A model generated the notes under the pieces. That model was not told the DNA's origin and did no database searches. It was given only the letters and a program-made list of their open reading frames with translations. A DNA stretch of 64,000 nucleotides, from contig NZ_CP080767.1 of the NCBI RefSeq assembly GCF_019602855.1, forward strand, positions 3,596,001 to 3,660,000, in the 5' to 3' direction. Position numbers and translations under genes: made by a program. Positions 1 to 12,454 of the stretch are shown piece after piece (position 1 is the stretch's first letter; each line of letters starts with the position of its first letter). Origin of the DNA: Cupriavidus pinatubonensis (GTDB taxonomy: Bacteria; Pseudomonadota; Gammaproteobacteria; Burkholderiales; Burkholderiaceae).

Positions 1-19
1 CCAGTTGAGCTATACCCCT
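1..19 (-). tRNA. tRNA-Trp, 5' fragment cut by window edge
   Basis: The reverse complement reads as the acceptor and D-arm start of a tRNA, AGGGGTATAGCTCAACTGG. The anticodon is outside the window. The identity as tRNA-Trp rests on the known tuf-tRNA-Trp-secE-nusG order of this bacterial group, so it is an inference from context. It lies about 80 bases downstream of tuf on the same strand and is probably co-transcribed with it. Confidence 0.75.
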
Positions 20-62
20 AAAACTACTTTGGGATCAGCAATGCTGCCAATCCCTCTGGCAA

Positions 63-90
63 CGAACGCGACCGGTTGGTGCCGCGTTCG
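63..90 (-). other. stem-loop between tuf and tRNA-Trp
   Basis: An 8-bp perfect inverted repeat (CGAACGCG at 63-70, CGCGTTCG at 83-90) lies just after the tuf stop. It has no T-run, so it is more likely a processing or stability hairpin in the tuf-tRNA-Trp transcript than an intrinsic terminator. Confidence 0.5.
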
Positions 91-101
91 CCTGATGCTA
101 C

Positions 102-1292
102 TTAGTCGAGGATCTTGGCCACGACGCCGGCGCCGACGGTACGGCCGCCTTCACGGATAGCGAAGCGCAGACCTTCTTCCATGGCGATCGGGGCGATCAG
201 CTTGACGGTGATCGACACGTTATCACCCGGCATCACCATTTCCTTGTCCGCCGGCAGCTCGATCGAGCCGGTCACGTCGGTGGTACGGAAGTAGAACTGC
301 GGGCGGTAGTTGTTGAAGAACGGGGTGTGACGGCCGCCTTCGTCCTTCGACAGGATGTACACCTCACCGGTGAAGTGGGTGTGCGGCTTGATCGAACCCG
401 GCTTGCACAGCACTTGGCCGCGCTCGACGTCTTCACGCTTGGTACCGCGCAGCAGCAGGCCGACGTTGTCGCCAGCTTGGCCCTGGTCCAGCAGCTTGCG
501 GAACATTTCCACGCCGGTGCAGGTGGTCTTCACGGTCGGGCGGATACCGACGATTTCGATTTCTTCGCCGACCTTGATCACGCCGCGCTCGATACGGCCG
601 GTCACCACGGTGCCACGACCCGAGATCGAGAACACGTCTTCCACCGGCATCAGGAAGGTACCGTCAACGGCACGCTCCGGCGTCGGGATGTAGGTGTCCA
701 GCGCGTCGGCCAGGTTCATGATGGCCACTTCGCCCAGCTCGCCCTTGTCGCCTTCCAGCGCCAGCTTGGCCGAACCCTTGATGATCGGGGTGTCGTCGCC
801 GGGGAATTCGTACTTCGACAGCAGTTCGCGAACTTCCATCTCGACCAGCTCGAGCAGTTCAGCGTCGTCCACCATGTCGCACTTGTTCAGGAACACGATG
901 ATGTACGGCACGCCAACCTGGCGGGCCAGCAGGATGTGCTCACGCGTTTGCGGCATCGGGCCGTCAGCGGCCGAGCAAACCAGGATCGCGCCGTCCATCT
1001 GGGCGGCACCCGTGATCATGTTCTTCACGTAGTCGGCGTGGCCCGGGCAGTCAACGTGCGCGTAGTGGCGGTTGGCCGTTTCGTATTCGACGTGGGCGGT
1101 ATTGATGGTAATACCGCGTGCCTTCTCTTCCGGCGCTGCGTCGATTTCGTCGTACTTCTTGGCGGCACCGCCGAACTTCGCTGCCAGCACCGTGGCGATC
1201 GCTGCGGTCAGCGTGGTCTTGCCATGGTCAACGTGACCAATCGTACCAACGTTCACGTGCGGCTTAGTCCGCTCGAACTTTTCCTTTGCCAT
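102..1292 (-). CDS. tuf: translation elongation factor Tu
   Basis: EF-Tu delivers aminoacyl-tRNA to the ribosome as a GTP complex. The 396-residue product begins MAKEKFERTKPHVNVGTIGH. The G1 loop GHVDHGKTT sits near residues 18-26, followed by the DCPGHADY (G3) and NKCDMVD (G4) motifs, and it ends in KILD as usual for the family. The open frame extends 29 codons further upstream into tRNA-Thr, but the start at 1292 is right: it has an AGGAG Shine-Dalgarno 6 bases upstream and gives the normal family N-terminus. The gene lies between tRNA-Thr and tRNA-Trp, the usual tufB-type context next to secE/nusG. A second tuf copy is normally present near fusA, outside this window. Confidence 0.99.
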   Translation of the reverse strand: MAKEKFERTKPHVNVGTIGHVDHGKTTLTAAIATVLAAKFGGAAKKYDEIDAAPEEKARGITINTAHVEYETANRHYAHVDCPGHADYVKNMITGAAQMDGAILVCSAADGPMPQTREHILLARQVGVPYIIVFLNKCDMVDDAELLELVEMEVRELLSKYEFPGDDTPIIKGSAKLALEGDKGELGEVAIMNLADALDTYIPTPERAVDGTFLMPVEDVFSISGRGTVVTGRIERGVIKVGEEIEIVGIRPTVKTTCTGVEMFRKLLDQGQAGDNVGLLLRGTKREDVERGQVLCKPGSIKPHTHFTGEVYILSKDEGGRHTPFFNNYRPQFYFRTTDVTGSIELPADKEMVMPGDNVSITVKLIAPIAMEEGLRFAIREGGRTVGAGVVAKILD

Positions 1293-1334
1293 TTCGCGAC
1301 TCCTGTCTGGTAGCGATATTGCCAGTGCGGTATT

Positions 1335-1409
<75 letters not shown>

Positions 1410-1449
1410 AAAACTAGACGTATTACTTGTCGACAGCAACCGCGTTGTT

Positions 1450-1523
1450 TGGAGCGGGTGAAGGGAATCGAACCCTCGTCGTAAGCTTGGAAGGCTTCTG
1501 CTCTACCATTGAGCTACACCCGC
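1450..1523 (-). tRNA. tRNA-Gly (TCC)
   Basis: A 74-base tRNA on the minus strand with encoded CCA. The anticodon loop CTTCCAA reads TCC, and acceptor arms GCGGGTG/CACCCGC pair. The first pair of the anticodon stem (27-43) is G opposed to A, the only mismatch I see. Confidence 0.97.
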
Positions 1524-1574
1524 CCGGTTCTCTTTGCTTCACCGGCCTTGTTAGCCAGTCACTGTCTTGCATTC

Positions 1575-1660
1575 TGGTGGAGAGGGCTGGATTCGAACCA
1601 GCGTAGGCGTAAGCCAACAGATTTACAGTCTGCCCCCTTTAGCCACTCGGGCACCTCTCC
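1575..1660 (-). tRNA. tRNA-Tyr (GTA)
   Basis: An 86-base class II tRNA with a long variable arm and encoded CCA. The anticodon context ACTGTAAATC gives GTA. It is the first gene of the tRNA-Tyr/Gly/Thr-tuf-tRNA-Trp unit and lies directly behind a strong promoter. Confidence 0.97.
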
Positions 1661-1674
1661 GCAGAGAACTATCG

Positions 1675-1703
1675 ATTATGGTACCTCTCGCCTCGCCTGT
1701 CAA
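1675..1703 (-). promoter_or_regulatory. sigma-70 promoter of tRNA-Tyr/Gly/Thr-tuf unit
   Basis: On the minus strand a perfect -35 TTGACA (1698-1703) is followed by exactly 17 bases and a -10 CATAAT (1675-1680). Transcription would start about 7 bases further on, just before tRNA-Tyr at 1660. This gives the tRNA-tuf unit its own promoter, separate from the upstream rRNA operon. Confidence 0.88.
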
Positions 1704-1825
1704 GCACTTTCCGTTGCGGAGTACATCGACCGGACCATCGAGCTGGCCACTGCCGGGCACGCTGGCACTGGCTATGGCAACCCACAAACACAGTTTAAAT
1801 TTCTGCGTTCTCACCCTATAGGGAG

Positions 1826-1852
1826 GCTAAAAACGGCCTCCTGAAGGCCGTT
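1826..1852 (-). terminator. second intrinsic terminator after rrn
   Basis: On the minus strand the stem AACGGCCT/AGGCCGTT (1845-1852 and 1832-1839) with a 5-base loop runs into TTTTT. It lies about 80 bases beyond the first rrn terminator and probably acts as a backup. Confidence 0.85.
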
Positions 1853-1934
1853 GGAGGCCAATCCGGCAAGCCTGTCGGCCCAGGGAATGAGCTGCAGAAA
1901 GGACTTCAGAGTCCGTCAGCGGCGCCACAAAAGA

Positions 1935-1971
1935 CAAAACCCCTCGCAGCACACGCTGTCGAGGGGTTTTG
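1935..1971 (-). terminator. rrn operon intrinsic terminator
   Basis: A 12-bp perfect stem (CAAAACCCCTCG at 1960-1971 read on the minus strand, complement at 1935-1946), with a T-rich 3' arm, lies 11 bases after the 5S gene. It is typical of rRNA operon ends. Confidence 0.9.
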
Positions 1972-1981
1972 GGTATAAGAG

Positions 1982-2096
1982 CCTGGCGATGACCTACTTT
2001 CACACGGGTAATCCGCACTATCATCGGCGCGGAGTCGTTTCACGGACCTGTTCGGGATGGGAAGGGGTGGTTCCAACTCGCTATGGTCACCAGGCA
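1982..2096 (-). rRNA. rrf: 5S ribosomal RNA
   Basis: The minus strand starts TGCCTGGTGACCATAGCGAG and closes with the complementary GCCAGGC helix I strand. The loop segment CCCATCCCGAACAG is the 5S signature. Ends are placed by helix I pairing and may be off by one or two bases. Confidence 0.97.
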
Positions 2097-2217
2097 TAAG
2101 GGGTTGTGAGGCTGACATGGTCAACCTCACCAATTCGGGATGTAGTTTTGTAGCGTCGGGTTGTGCTGTATCGGCACAAGGCGATTGACTCACCAGGCTA
2201 AAACACACTGGTTATAG

Positions 2218-5096
<2,879 letters not shown>

Positions 5097-5277
5097 CTAT
5101 AACAAGTGTGTCTCAAGGACACCGTCTCGCTACAGGTTGAGTTCTCGCATTTGTGCCGTATTCCAAGTCATCTTTCGATCACTTAAATACTTTGGTTGAT
5201 ACAATCACAACCCGGTATCGCGTTATACAACTGAGCGTCTCATCAACGCTCGCGCGACACCTTTACTACATCCCATA

Positions 5278-5290
5278 TTGTTAAAGAACA
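5278..5290 (-). promoter_or_regulatory. boxA antitermination element in 16S-23S spacer
   Basis: The minus strand reads TGTTCTTTAACAA, matching the boxA consensus bound by NusB/NusE. It lies in the spacer between tRNA-Ala and 23S, the usual second boxA of an rrn operon. Confidence 0.85.
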
Positions 5291-5394
5291 GCCGATCTTG
5301 CGATCGCTTGGCAATGCCAAATGCAAACACTCTTCTGCAGAGCGCTTGCATTTGGCCAACCAAACCAAGGTACTTCCGTCCCGCTCGTAAGCGG

Positions 5395-5470
5395 TGGTGG
5401 AGGATGACGGGATCGAACCGACGACCCCCTGCTTGCAAAGCAGGTGCTCTCCCAGCTGAGCTAATCCCCC
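5395..5470 (-). tRNA. tRNA-Ala (TGC), rrn spacer
   Basis: A 76-base tRNA with encoded CCA. The anticodon stem-loop CTGCTTTGCAAAGCAG gives TGC. It is one of the two standard spacer tRNAs between 16S and 23S. Confidence 0.98.
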
Positions 5471-5481
5471 CTCGGATAACT

Positions 5482-5558
5482 TGGTGGGTCTGGTAGGACT
5501 TGAACCTACGACCCCCGCCTTATCAAGACGGTGCTCTAACCACCTGAGCTACAGACCC
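5482..5558 (-). tRNA. tRNA-Ile (GAT), rrn spacer
   Basis: A 77-base tRNA with encoded CCA. The anticodon loop in CGTCTTGATAAGGCG gives GAT. It lies 11 bases from tRNA-Ala in the order 16S-Ile-Ala-23S. Confidence 0.98.
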
Positions 5559-5621
5559 TTGGCTGTAACAGCAAACAAACCGATAAGTGTGGACACTGAG
5601 CACGCAGAACGCGCGCCTCTG

Positions 5622-7154
<1,533 letters not shown>

Positions 7155-7339
7155 TCAATCTCTGTGTGGACCCGAAGGTCCTCGCTCTTTCGAGCGGTCG
7201 CTCACTCTCAGAAAACTGACTGACCAGATCCGTAGACCCAGTCACGTTTTGCTGTGCGAGCACTGATAACTTTTGAAGCTCCGAAGTCCGAAGACTTCGT
7301 GCGTCCGCTACCCAGCGCCCACACTTATCGGTTGTTTGG

Positions 7340-7352
7340 TTGTTAAAGAACC
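7340..7352 (-). promoter_or_regulatory. boxA in 16S leader
   Basis: The minus strand reads GGTTCTTTAACAA, a close boxA match, between the rrn promoter and 16S. Together with the spacer boxA it should support Nus-dependent antitermination across the operon. Confidence 0.82.
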
Positions 7353-7417
7353 CGCCCTTTCAGGCCACGCTACCGGCTTTGCCGTTTGCGTCGCTGCGTC
7401 AGCAGCAGAGAAACGAG

Positions 7418-7446
7418 ATTATGCAGAACTTTCTTCGTTTCGTCAA
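7418..7446 (-). promoter_or_regulatory. rrn operon promoter
   Basis: On the minus strand the -35 TTGACG (7441-7446), a 17-base spacer and the -10 CATAAT (7418-7423) predict a start near 7411, about 255 bases before mature 16S. A run of eight A (7459-7466) lies 13-20 bases upstream of the -35, like an UP element for the RNA polymerase alpha subunit. The same -10 CATAAT is used by the tRNA-tuf promoter. Confidence 0.88.
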
Positions 7447-7837
7447 CCGGGTCAGCACTTTTTTTTGCTTCGGTTCGTCGCGCTAAACCCCTCGCTCCAA
7501 ACCACCCAGTTGCCCCGCAGCCCTTGCCAGCCCTGCCTTGCAGCGCCGCGTTGTGTTGCGAGGGAGCGAATAGTACGGCAGCAAATCACCCTTGGCAAGC
7601 GGTTTGGTGAAATAAATCGCCAAACCCCATAAAGCGGCGACCGCCGCACTTATTCTCTTTCAGCTTAGGCTACCGGACCAAATCGAGGCTTCTCTATATA
7701 GAGTGCCTATTGGTGTGTGGCTCCCCGAGCGACTTGGTAGAGGAATGCAATGGCGGAGGTGCGGATGTTTGTCATGCACGACACGATGATTCATGATCAA
7801 GGCCTGACCAAGCGCTACCGCCCAGGCGGAAACTTCC
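7447..7837. other. intergenic region upstream of rrn, no gene seen
   Basis: It holds the A-tract upstream of the rrn promoter and a perfect 12-bp palindrome CTCTATATAGAG at 7692-7703, which could be a promoter element or operator for the plus-strand gene at 7838. I found no convincing coding sequence or RNA gene. Confidence 0.6.
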
Positions 7838-8224
7838 ATGACAATCCGGATCGTTCGACTGGGATCCCCCCGCGCCGCCGATGAAGGGCTTCGCATCGGC
7901 ACTGTCCGACGACCGCCCCGCGGCGTGCCAAAGGCGGAATTCGCGAGCCGCGATTTCTATGACGTCTGGTATCCCGTCCTATCACCGACGCCAGAACTGG
8001 TTGCCCAGGCGCTCGCGGCCACGGACGACAAGGCCTGGCGCACCTTCGTCAGGCATTTCCGCAAGGAAATGGCCGGACCCGATGCCAGCCGTACGCTAGA
8101 CCTGCTCGCGGCCCTGTCACACCAGACCAACTTCTCGATCGGTTGCTATTGCGAGGATGAAGCGCATTGCCACCGCTCGGTACTGCGCGATTTACTCGCC
8201 GAGCGCGGCGCAGTGATCGGCTGA
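7838..8224 (+). CDS. DUF488 family protein (YeaO-like)
   Basis: A 128-residue protein. The conserved DUF488 ending is visible as IGCYCEDEAHCHRSVL near residues 106-121, with a Cys-x-Cys and Cys-His-Arg cluster. The N-terminal part TIRIVRLGSPRAADEGLRIG fits the family's first strand and RIGT segment. Full length for the family is about 120-150 residues. No activity is established for most members; the Cys/His cluster has prompted suggestions of nucleic-acid or metal binding, which I cannot confirm. A GGCGG element precedes the ATG by 8 bases. It faces away from the rRNA operon and is followed 76 bases later by a membrane protein gene on the same strand. Confidence 0.85.
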   Translation: MTIRIVRLGSPRAADEGLRIGTVRRPPRGVPKAEFASRDFYDVWYPVLSPTPELVAQALAATDDKAWRTFVRHFRKEMAGPDASRTLDLLAALSHQTNFSIGCYCEDEAHCHRSVLRDLLAERGAVIG

Positions 8225-8300
8225 CACAGCTTCCACTGCCACAGTTATCCGCGCGGGGCCGCCGCCCCACGGCGGCGCTCCCTCTCTGCTCCTATTTCCG

Positions 8301-9545
8301 ATGGTCCTGAATTTCGTCTGGCTCGGCTTCTTCCTGATTGCGTTCCTGGCTGCCTGCATTCGGCTCGCGAACGGCGACCTCGCCGTATTTCCCGCCATGC
8401 TGGCCAGCCTGTTCGACAGCGCCCGCACGGCGTTCGAGATTTCACTGGGACTGGCCGGCGTGATGAGTCTGTGGCTTGGCATCATGCGCATCGGCGAGCG
8501 GGCCGGCGTGGTCGACGCCTTCGCCAGACTTGTCAACCCGCTTCTGCGACACTTCTTCCCCGGCGTGCCGCAGGGCCATCCCGCCCAGGGCGCGATGATG
8601 ATGAACGTCTCGGCCAACCTGCTCGGGCTGGACAACGCGGCGACGCCGCTGGGTCTGAACGCCATGCGGGAATTGCAGACGCTGAACCGGCGCCCGGATG
8701 TCGCCACGGACGCGCAGATCATGTTCATCGTGCTGAACACGGCGGGCCTGACGCTGATTCCAACCTCGGTCATCGCCATGCGGCAGGCGATCGCGATCAA
8801 GCAAGGGCTGGTCGGGTTCAATGCGGCCGACATCTTCCTGCCGACATTGCTGGCGACTGGCGGTTCGTTCCTGGCAGGCCTGCTGGCCGTTGCCTGGGTG
8901 CAGCGGCTGAACCTGTTGCGGCCTGTGGTGCTGGCCGCTTTTGCGCTGGGCGCACTTGGCGTAGGCGGGCTGCTGGTCTGGCTTCGCCACGCGCCGCCAG
9001 ACCAGGTCAGCCGGCTCACTGCCCTGGCGGGTAGCGGTTTCATCCTGTCGCTGATCACCGTGTTCCTGATATGTGGGGCGATACGCCGCGTGAATGTCTA
9101 CGAGGCATTCATCGACGGCGCCAAGGAAGGGTTCGGCGTCGCGGTCCAGATCATCCCGTATCTGGTGGCGATTCTCGTCGCGATCGGCCTGTTCCGCGCG
9201 ACCGGTTGCATGGACATCCTGATGCAGTGGCTGTCCGCGGGCTTCGCCTGGCTTGGCCTGAACACTGATTTCGTCCCGGCGCTTCCGGTCGGGCTGATGA
9301 AAATACTTTCCGGCGCCGGCGCGCGCGGACTCATGGTCGATGTCATGACCACTTACGGCGTCGACTCCTTCCAGGGGCGGCTGGCTGCCATCATCCAGGG
9401 ATCGACCGAAACCACCTTCTATGTCCTGGCGGTCTATTTTGGCAGCGTCAATGTGCGCAATACGCGCCATGCGCTTGGGTGTGCTCTGTTTGCTGACGTT
9501 GCCGGGCTCTTCTGCGCGGTGGGCGCCGCCTATCTTTTTCGATAG
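8301..9545 (+). CDS. nucleoside-recognition domain membrane protein (fused SpmA/SpmB type)
   Basis: A 414-residue integral membrane protein with about ten hydrophobic segments. Two Gate/nucleoside-recognition repeats are seen: an N-terminal half with NVSANLLGLDNAATPLGLNA (about residues 102-121), matching SpmA, and a C-terminal half with YEAFIDGAKEGFGVAVQIIP (about 268-287) and SGAGARGLMVDVM, matching SpmB. Bacillus has these as two spore maturation genes; a single fused chain is common in proteobacteria, which do not sporulate, so the name SpmA/B should not be taken as function. The transported or sensed ligand is unknown. There is no clear Shine-Dalgarno before the ATG at 8301; a GC hairpin (GCCGCCG/CGGCGGC) lies just upstream. 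Confidence 0.85.
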   Translation: MVLNFVWLGFFLIAFLAACIRLANGDLAVFPAMLASLFDSARTAFEISLGLAGVMSLWLGIMRIGERAGVVDAFARLVNPLLRHFFPGVPQGHPAQGAMMMNVSANLLGLDNAATPLGLNAMRELQTLNRRPDVATDAQIMFIVLNTAGLTLIPTSVIAMRQAIAIKQGLVGFNAADIFLPTLLATGGSFLAGLLAVAWVQRLNLLRPVVLAAFALGALGVGGLLVWLRHAPPDQVSRLTALAGSGFILSLITVFLICGAIRRVNVYEAFIDGAKEGFGVAVQIIPYLVAILVAIGLFRATGCMDILMQWLSAGFAWLGLNTDFVPALPVGLMKILSGAGARGLMVDVMTTYGVDSFQGRLAAIIQGSTETTFYVLAVYFGSVNVRNTRHALGCALFADVAGLFCAVGAAYLFR

Positions 9546-9645
9546 CAAAAACGCCTCATGAGGCGCACAGTAGCGTGGTTCGTCATCATCTGTTGTAAGA
9601 GGACAACAACATTGTGTCAGAAAGCAAACATTCCCGAGGGTCGGC

Positions 9646-9674
9646 TTGGTGCGTCGCAGCAAGACGTGTATAGT
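9646..9674 (+). promoter_or_regulatory. promoter of candidate small RNA
   Basis: The -35 TTGGTG (9646-9651) and -10 TATAGT (9669-9674) are separated by exactly 17 bases. The predicted start is about 9681. It lies 136 bases after the previous gene and about 270 bases before the next start codon. Confidence 0.6.
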
Positions 9675-9680
9675 GAAGTC

Positions 9681-9741
9681 TGTCTCCTCCACCACCTCGG
9701 TGGATTCCAACCCGCGCAGAACACTGCGCGGGTTTTTTTTG
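9681..9741 (+). ncRNA. candidate small RNA of about 60 nt
   Basis: The segment between a promoter-like pair and an intrinsic terminator has no open frame with a ribosome site. The transcript would start with a single-stranded CUCCUCC stretch, form a small hairpin around CCACC/GGTGG (about 9689-9703) and end in the terminator stem CCCGCGCAG/CTGCGCGGG (9711-9719, 9724-9732) with eight T. The anti-Shine-Dalgarno-like CUCCUCC is typical of base-pairing regulatory RNAs, but function is inference. The alternative is a transcription attenuator in the leader of the FUSC gene at 9944. Confidence 0.5.
9711..9740 (+). terminator. strong intrinsic terminator
   Basis: A 9-bp perfect GC stem (CCCGCGCAG and CTGCGCGGG) with a 4-base loop AACA is followed by TTTTTTTT. 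It is one of the clearest plus-strand terminators in the window. Confidence 0.9.
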
Positions 9742-9943
9742 CCCAAATTTCGGCATAAGCCCCCGCTCTCATCGGAATTCTGGGCGAGACGTGCCTGCAG
9801 CGGGGATATGTATCGCTTCAGTCACCATTGACGGTGGTGGCGGCAACAGTGGCGCAAATCATTGCAGACAAGGGAGCAATTCGCGATTTTGTTGCATCGC
9901 AACATACGCTGTCGTAGAGTGGCCACAGCACCCGCTCACGCCT

Positions 9944-12046
9944 ATGCCAGTCCTACCCTTGTTGCTTCGCTATTGGCCTGACCCCGCGCTGATCCGCCGC
10001 GGCCTGATCTATGCTGGCTCATTTATCGCTCTCGCCGGCATGGGTTGGCTCAGCGGTCAGACAAACTACCTTTGGGCCGCGACCGCCTCCATCTGGACAT
10101 GCCTCGCCGACCGGGAAGGCACGGCCGCTCAACGTCTTGCGAGCCTTGGCGCAGTCGGCATCGGTGGCTCAGTCGCGAGTGCGATCGGTGCCGCCGTGGC
10201 CTTCAGCCCGTTTGCCGCTGTACCTGTCGTGCTGGTCGCGGGCCTAGCCGCGGGCTTTGCGGAAACGCGCGGCCCCGCTGCGGCGATCTCGGCCAAGCTG
10301 CTCTATGTGGTGCTGATCGCCGCCTGCCTGCAGCCTGTCGCAAGCCACGATGTCGCCGCCCACCTGCTGGATTCCGGGCTGGGATACCTGCGGGGCGGGG
10401 CATTCGCCTGCCTGGTTTGCCTCGCTCTGATTCCCTCGCGCCGCGAAATGCGTCCGCGCCCTGAGACCGAAGCCGCCTATGCCGCGCTTCAACGCTTCGC
10501 CTCCGCACTCGCCGACGGCGGCGATGCGCGGACGTTGACCGCCTGCAAGCAAGACATCCGCAACCATATCGAGGCGGCACGACGCGCTATCCAAGCGCGC
10601 CGCAACCTGCGGGACGCCTACGCGCTGATCCACTACGCGTATGTCGTCGGGATCGCGGATGCCCTGTTCGGCCTGCTGATTGTCGCGGCGGAACTGCGTG
10701 AACGAGCCGGCCCCGCGCACTCTCTGCCGTTGCGGCACATCGCGCGCTGCATGGCCGATGCGCACGAGCAGGTCCGCCACGCGATGGCCCGGCATGCGGC
10801 GGACCTGCCTTCCCTGGGCGTGGCACTCCGGCATGAGCTGCGGCGGCTGGTTGCGCCGGTGCCCAACGCCAGTGCGCCGCCGCCATACCAGTCAGCGCTG
10901 GCGGCCTTGGCGCGGCACCCGGACTTCGAACGCTGGCGTGCCGGATTCGCCTGGCCGTGCCGCGGCCTGTGGCATGTCGTGGACCGCCTGCGCGGCGCGC
11001 TCCGCGAACATACGGCCCGCGACGCACTGGCCGGCCGCCATGCGATCCGTCTGGCCCTCGGCGGCTGCCTGAGCTTGCTGCCCGCGCAGTGGTGGCATGT
11101 GGATCACGGCTACTGGGTCGCCGTCACCGTCATCATGGTGCTAAGCCCGCAATTGCAGACCACGCGCCAGATCTCGCTCAAGCGCTTCGCCGGATCGCTC
11201 GCCGGAGCATTGCTCGCCTGCGCGATTGGCCTGTTGCATCCCGAGCCAGCGGTAGCGTTGGGCATCAGCGCGCTGTTCCTGTCCGGCGCATACGCAAGCC
11301 GGCTCGCGGCGCAGCCTGCCGGCTTTGCGTTCTGCCTGACGCCGGCGGTCATCCTGTTCTCATGGATAGGGGCGCCTGCGGTCGACAGCAGCCACTTTGC
11401 CGCCCTGCGGGGCATCGATACGGCACTGGGCTGCCTGATCGCGTTGGCGAGCTACTACGTGCTGGCGCCGCGTGTGGAGCGTTCGCGCATGTTCCGACAC
11501 GCCTTCGACGCGCTTGCCGTCAATGCCGTCTATCTTCGGGCCGCGTTTATCGCAGCCCGCTCGGGTGCAGCTGGCACCGCGCGGCTCGAAGCCTTGCGGA
11601 TCTCGGCCGGACGGGCATCGACCCGCGCGGAACGTACGCGGGACGAGCATGGCCACGGACTGTCGCCCGATGCCGCGCAGGCCTATGCACAGATGCACGC
11701 CACCGCACGCCGCATGGCGGCGCTGGCTGGCGTGGTACGGGCCGGCGCAGAGTCGGGTTCGTTCGCCGAGCTCCCGCGCGCACCGGTGCAGGCCGCCCTG
11801 GCGGCTCTGGAGACCCGGCTCGCGGAAGTCGCGGTGCGCCCGGGATATAGGACCGGCGGGACCGACTGCCATTCCGAGTACAAGGGACAGGCAGCAGAGT
11901 TCCTGCCGGTGCTTCCATTCGAGCGCTTCCTGGCCGAACAGGCAGACTACGCCGACGCGCACATTGCCGCCGCGCATGCCGTCGCCAAGGCGTTGCAAAG
12001 GCCGGAGTCAGCCGCTGCGCCGTTCGGCTACGCGCGGAGCGCCTAA
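9944..12046 (+). CDS. FUSC family inner-membrane transporter (YccS/YhfK-like)
   Basis: A 700-residue protein with two membrane blocks, about residues 20-165 and 365-505, each followed by a long soluble segment. This is the duplicated half-transporter layout of the fusaric-acid resistance (FUSC) family and YccS. The second block has HGYWVAVTVIMVLSPQLQTT, matching the family motif that begins the FUSC domain. Members of this family are often paired with an MFP/HlyD protein and an outer-membrane factor for efflux of aromatic acids; no such partners lie next to it here, so the substrate is unknown. The open frame runs 51 codons further upstream, but that part is polar and unlike the family, so the ATG at 9944 is chosen. 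Confidence 0.85.
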   Translation: MPVLPLLLRYWPDPALIRRGLIYAGSFIALAGMGWLSGQTNYLWAATASIWTCLADREGTAAQRLASLGAVGIGGSVASAIGAAVAFSPFAAVPVVLVAGLAAGFAETRGPAAAISAKLLYVVLIAACLQPVASHDVAAHLLDSGLGYLRGGAFACLVCLALIPSRREMRPRPETEAAYAALQRFASALADGGDARTLTACKQDIRNHIEAARRAIQARRNLRDAYALIHYAYVVGIADALFGLLIVAAELRERAGPAHSLPLRHIARCMADAHEQVRHAMARHAADLPSLGVALRHELRRLVAPVPNASAPPPYQSALAALARHPDFERWRAGFAWPCRGLWHVVDRLRGALREHTARDALAGRHAIRLALGGCLSLLPAQWWHVDHGYWVAVTVIMVLSPQLQTTRQISLKRFAGSLAGALLACAIGLLHPEPAVALGISALFLSGAYASRLAAQPAGFAFCLTPAVILFSWIGAPAVDSSHFAALRGIDTALGCLIALASYYVLAPRVERSRMFRHAFDALAVNAVYLRAAFIAARSGAAGTARLEALRISAGRASTRAERTRDEHGHGLSPDAAQAYAQMHATARRMAALAGVVRAGAESGSFAELPRAPVQAALAALETRLAEVAVRPGYRTGGTDCHSEYKGQAAEFLPVLPFERFLAEQADYADAHIAAAHAVAKALQRPESAAAPFGYARSA

Positions 12047-12152
12047 TGGCAATCCGGTTGTCCCAGCCAGCGTTTGATCTGGCCACCTTTACCGCAGCAG
12101 CCGATGTCCTAGAATGTTCTCATTCGTTCGTCGACCGCACGAGGGGTACGCC

Positions 12153-12431
12153 ATGTCCGCTGTCTCGTTTCCTCGCGCCAATCCGACCTACTGCGCGGCC
12201 AGCCTGAGGCTGTCCTGTCCTGCAACGGTCAACGGCAGCCCCACCCAGTATTCCGTCACGGCGGAAGCACTGGAGGCGCACTTTGGCGCGCGTTCTCCGC
12301 GCGAAGAAGACTTGCTGGCGGCCTTCACCAGCAATCGCCAGCGTATCGAACAACTGGCGGAAAGCCTGTTCGAGCTGACCGAGGCCCGCGAGATCGTGCT
12401 GCGCAGCGGACATTTCCGCTTCGCCGGGTAA
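12153..12431 (+). CDS. DUF1488 family small protein
   Basis: A 92-residue protein. It begins MSAVSFPRANPTYCAASLRL and continues with a segment on beta-strand pattern, then an acidic helix ending EAREIVLRSGHFRF. This matches the size and N-terminal SFP-x-NP-x-Y pattern of DUF1488, a family common in Burkholderiaceae with no known function. The start at 12153 is chosen over an in-frame ATG 13 codons upstream because GAGGGGT lies about 8 bases before it. It converges on the universal stress gene, with only 23 bases between the stops. Confidence 0.75.
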   Translation: MSAVSFPRANPTYCAASLRLSCPATVNGSPTQYSVTAEALEAHFGARSPREEDLLAAFTSNRQRIEQLAESLFELTEAREIVLRSGHFRFAG

Positions 12432-12454
12432 CGATTTCCGGACTGCCGACCGGA

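Noticed and set aside
327..1313. 328-codon open frame on the plus strand opposite tuf
   Set aside because: It is antisense to EF-Tu; the composition follows from EF-Tu codon bias and there is no ribosome site or family match.
9552..9565. Palindrome CGCCTCATGAGGCG next to A-run after the nucleoside-recognition gene
   Set aside because: It looks like a terminator only on the minus strand, where there is no gene to end; on the plus strand there is no T-run. Possibly chance.
8442..9746. 434-codon minus-strand frame opposite the nucleoside-recognition protein
   Set aside because: High-GC antisense shadow, rich in His/Gln/Arg, with no ribosome site; the plus-strand protein has clear family motifs.
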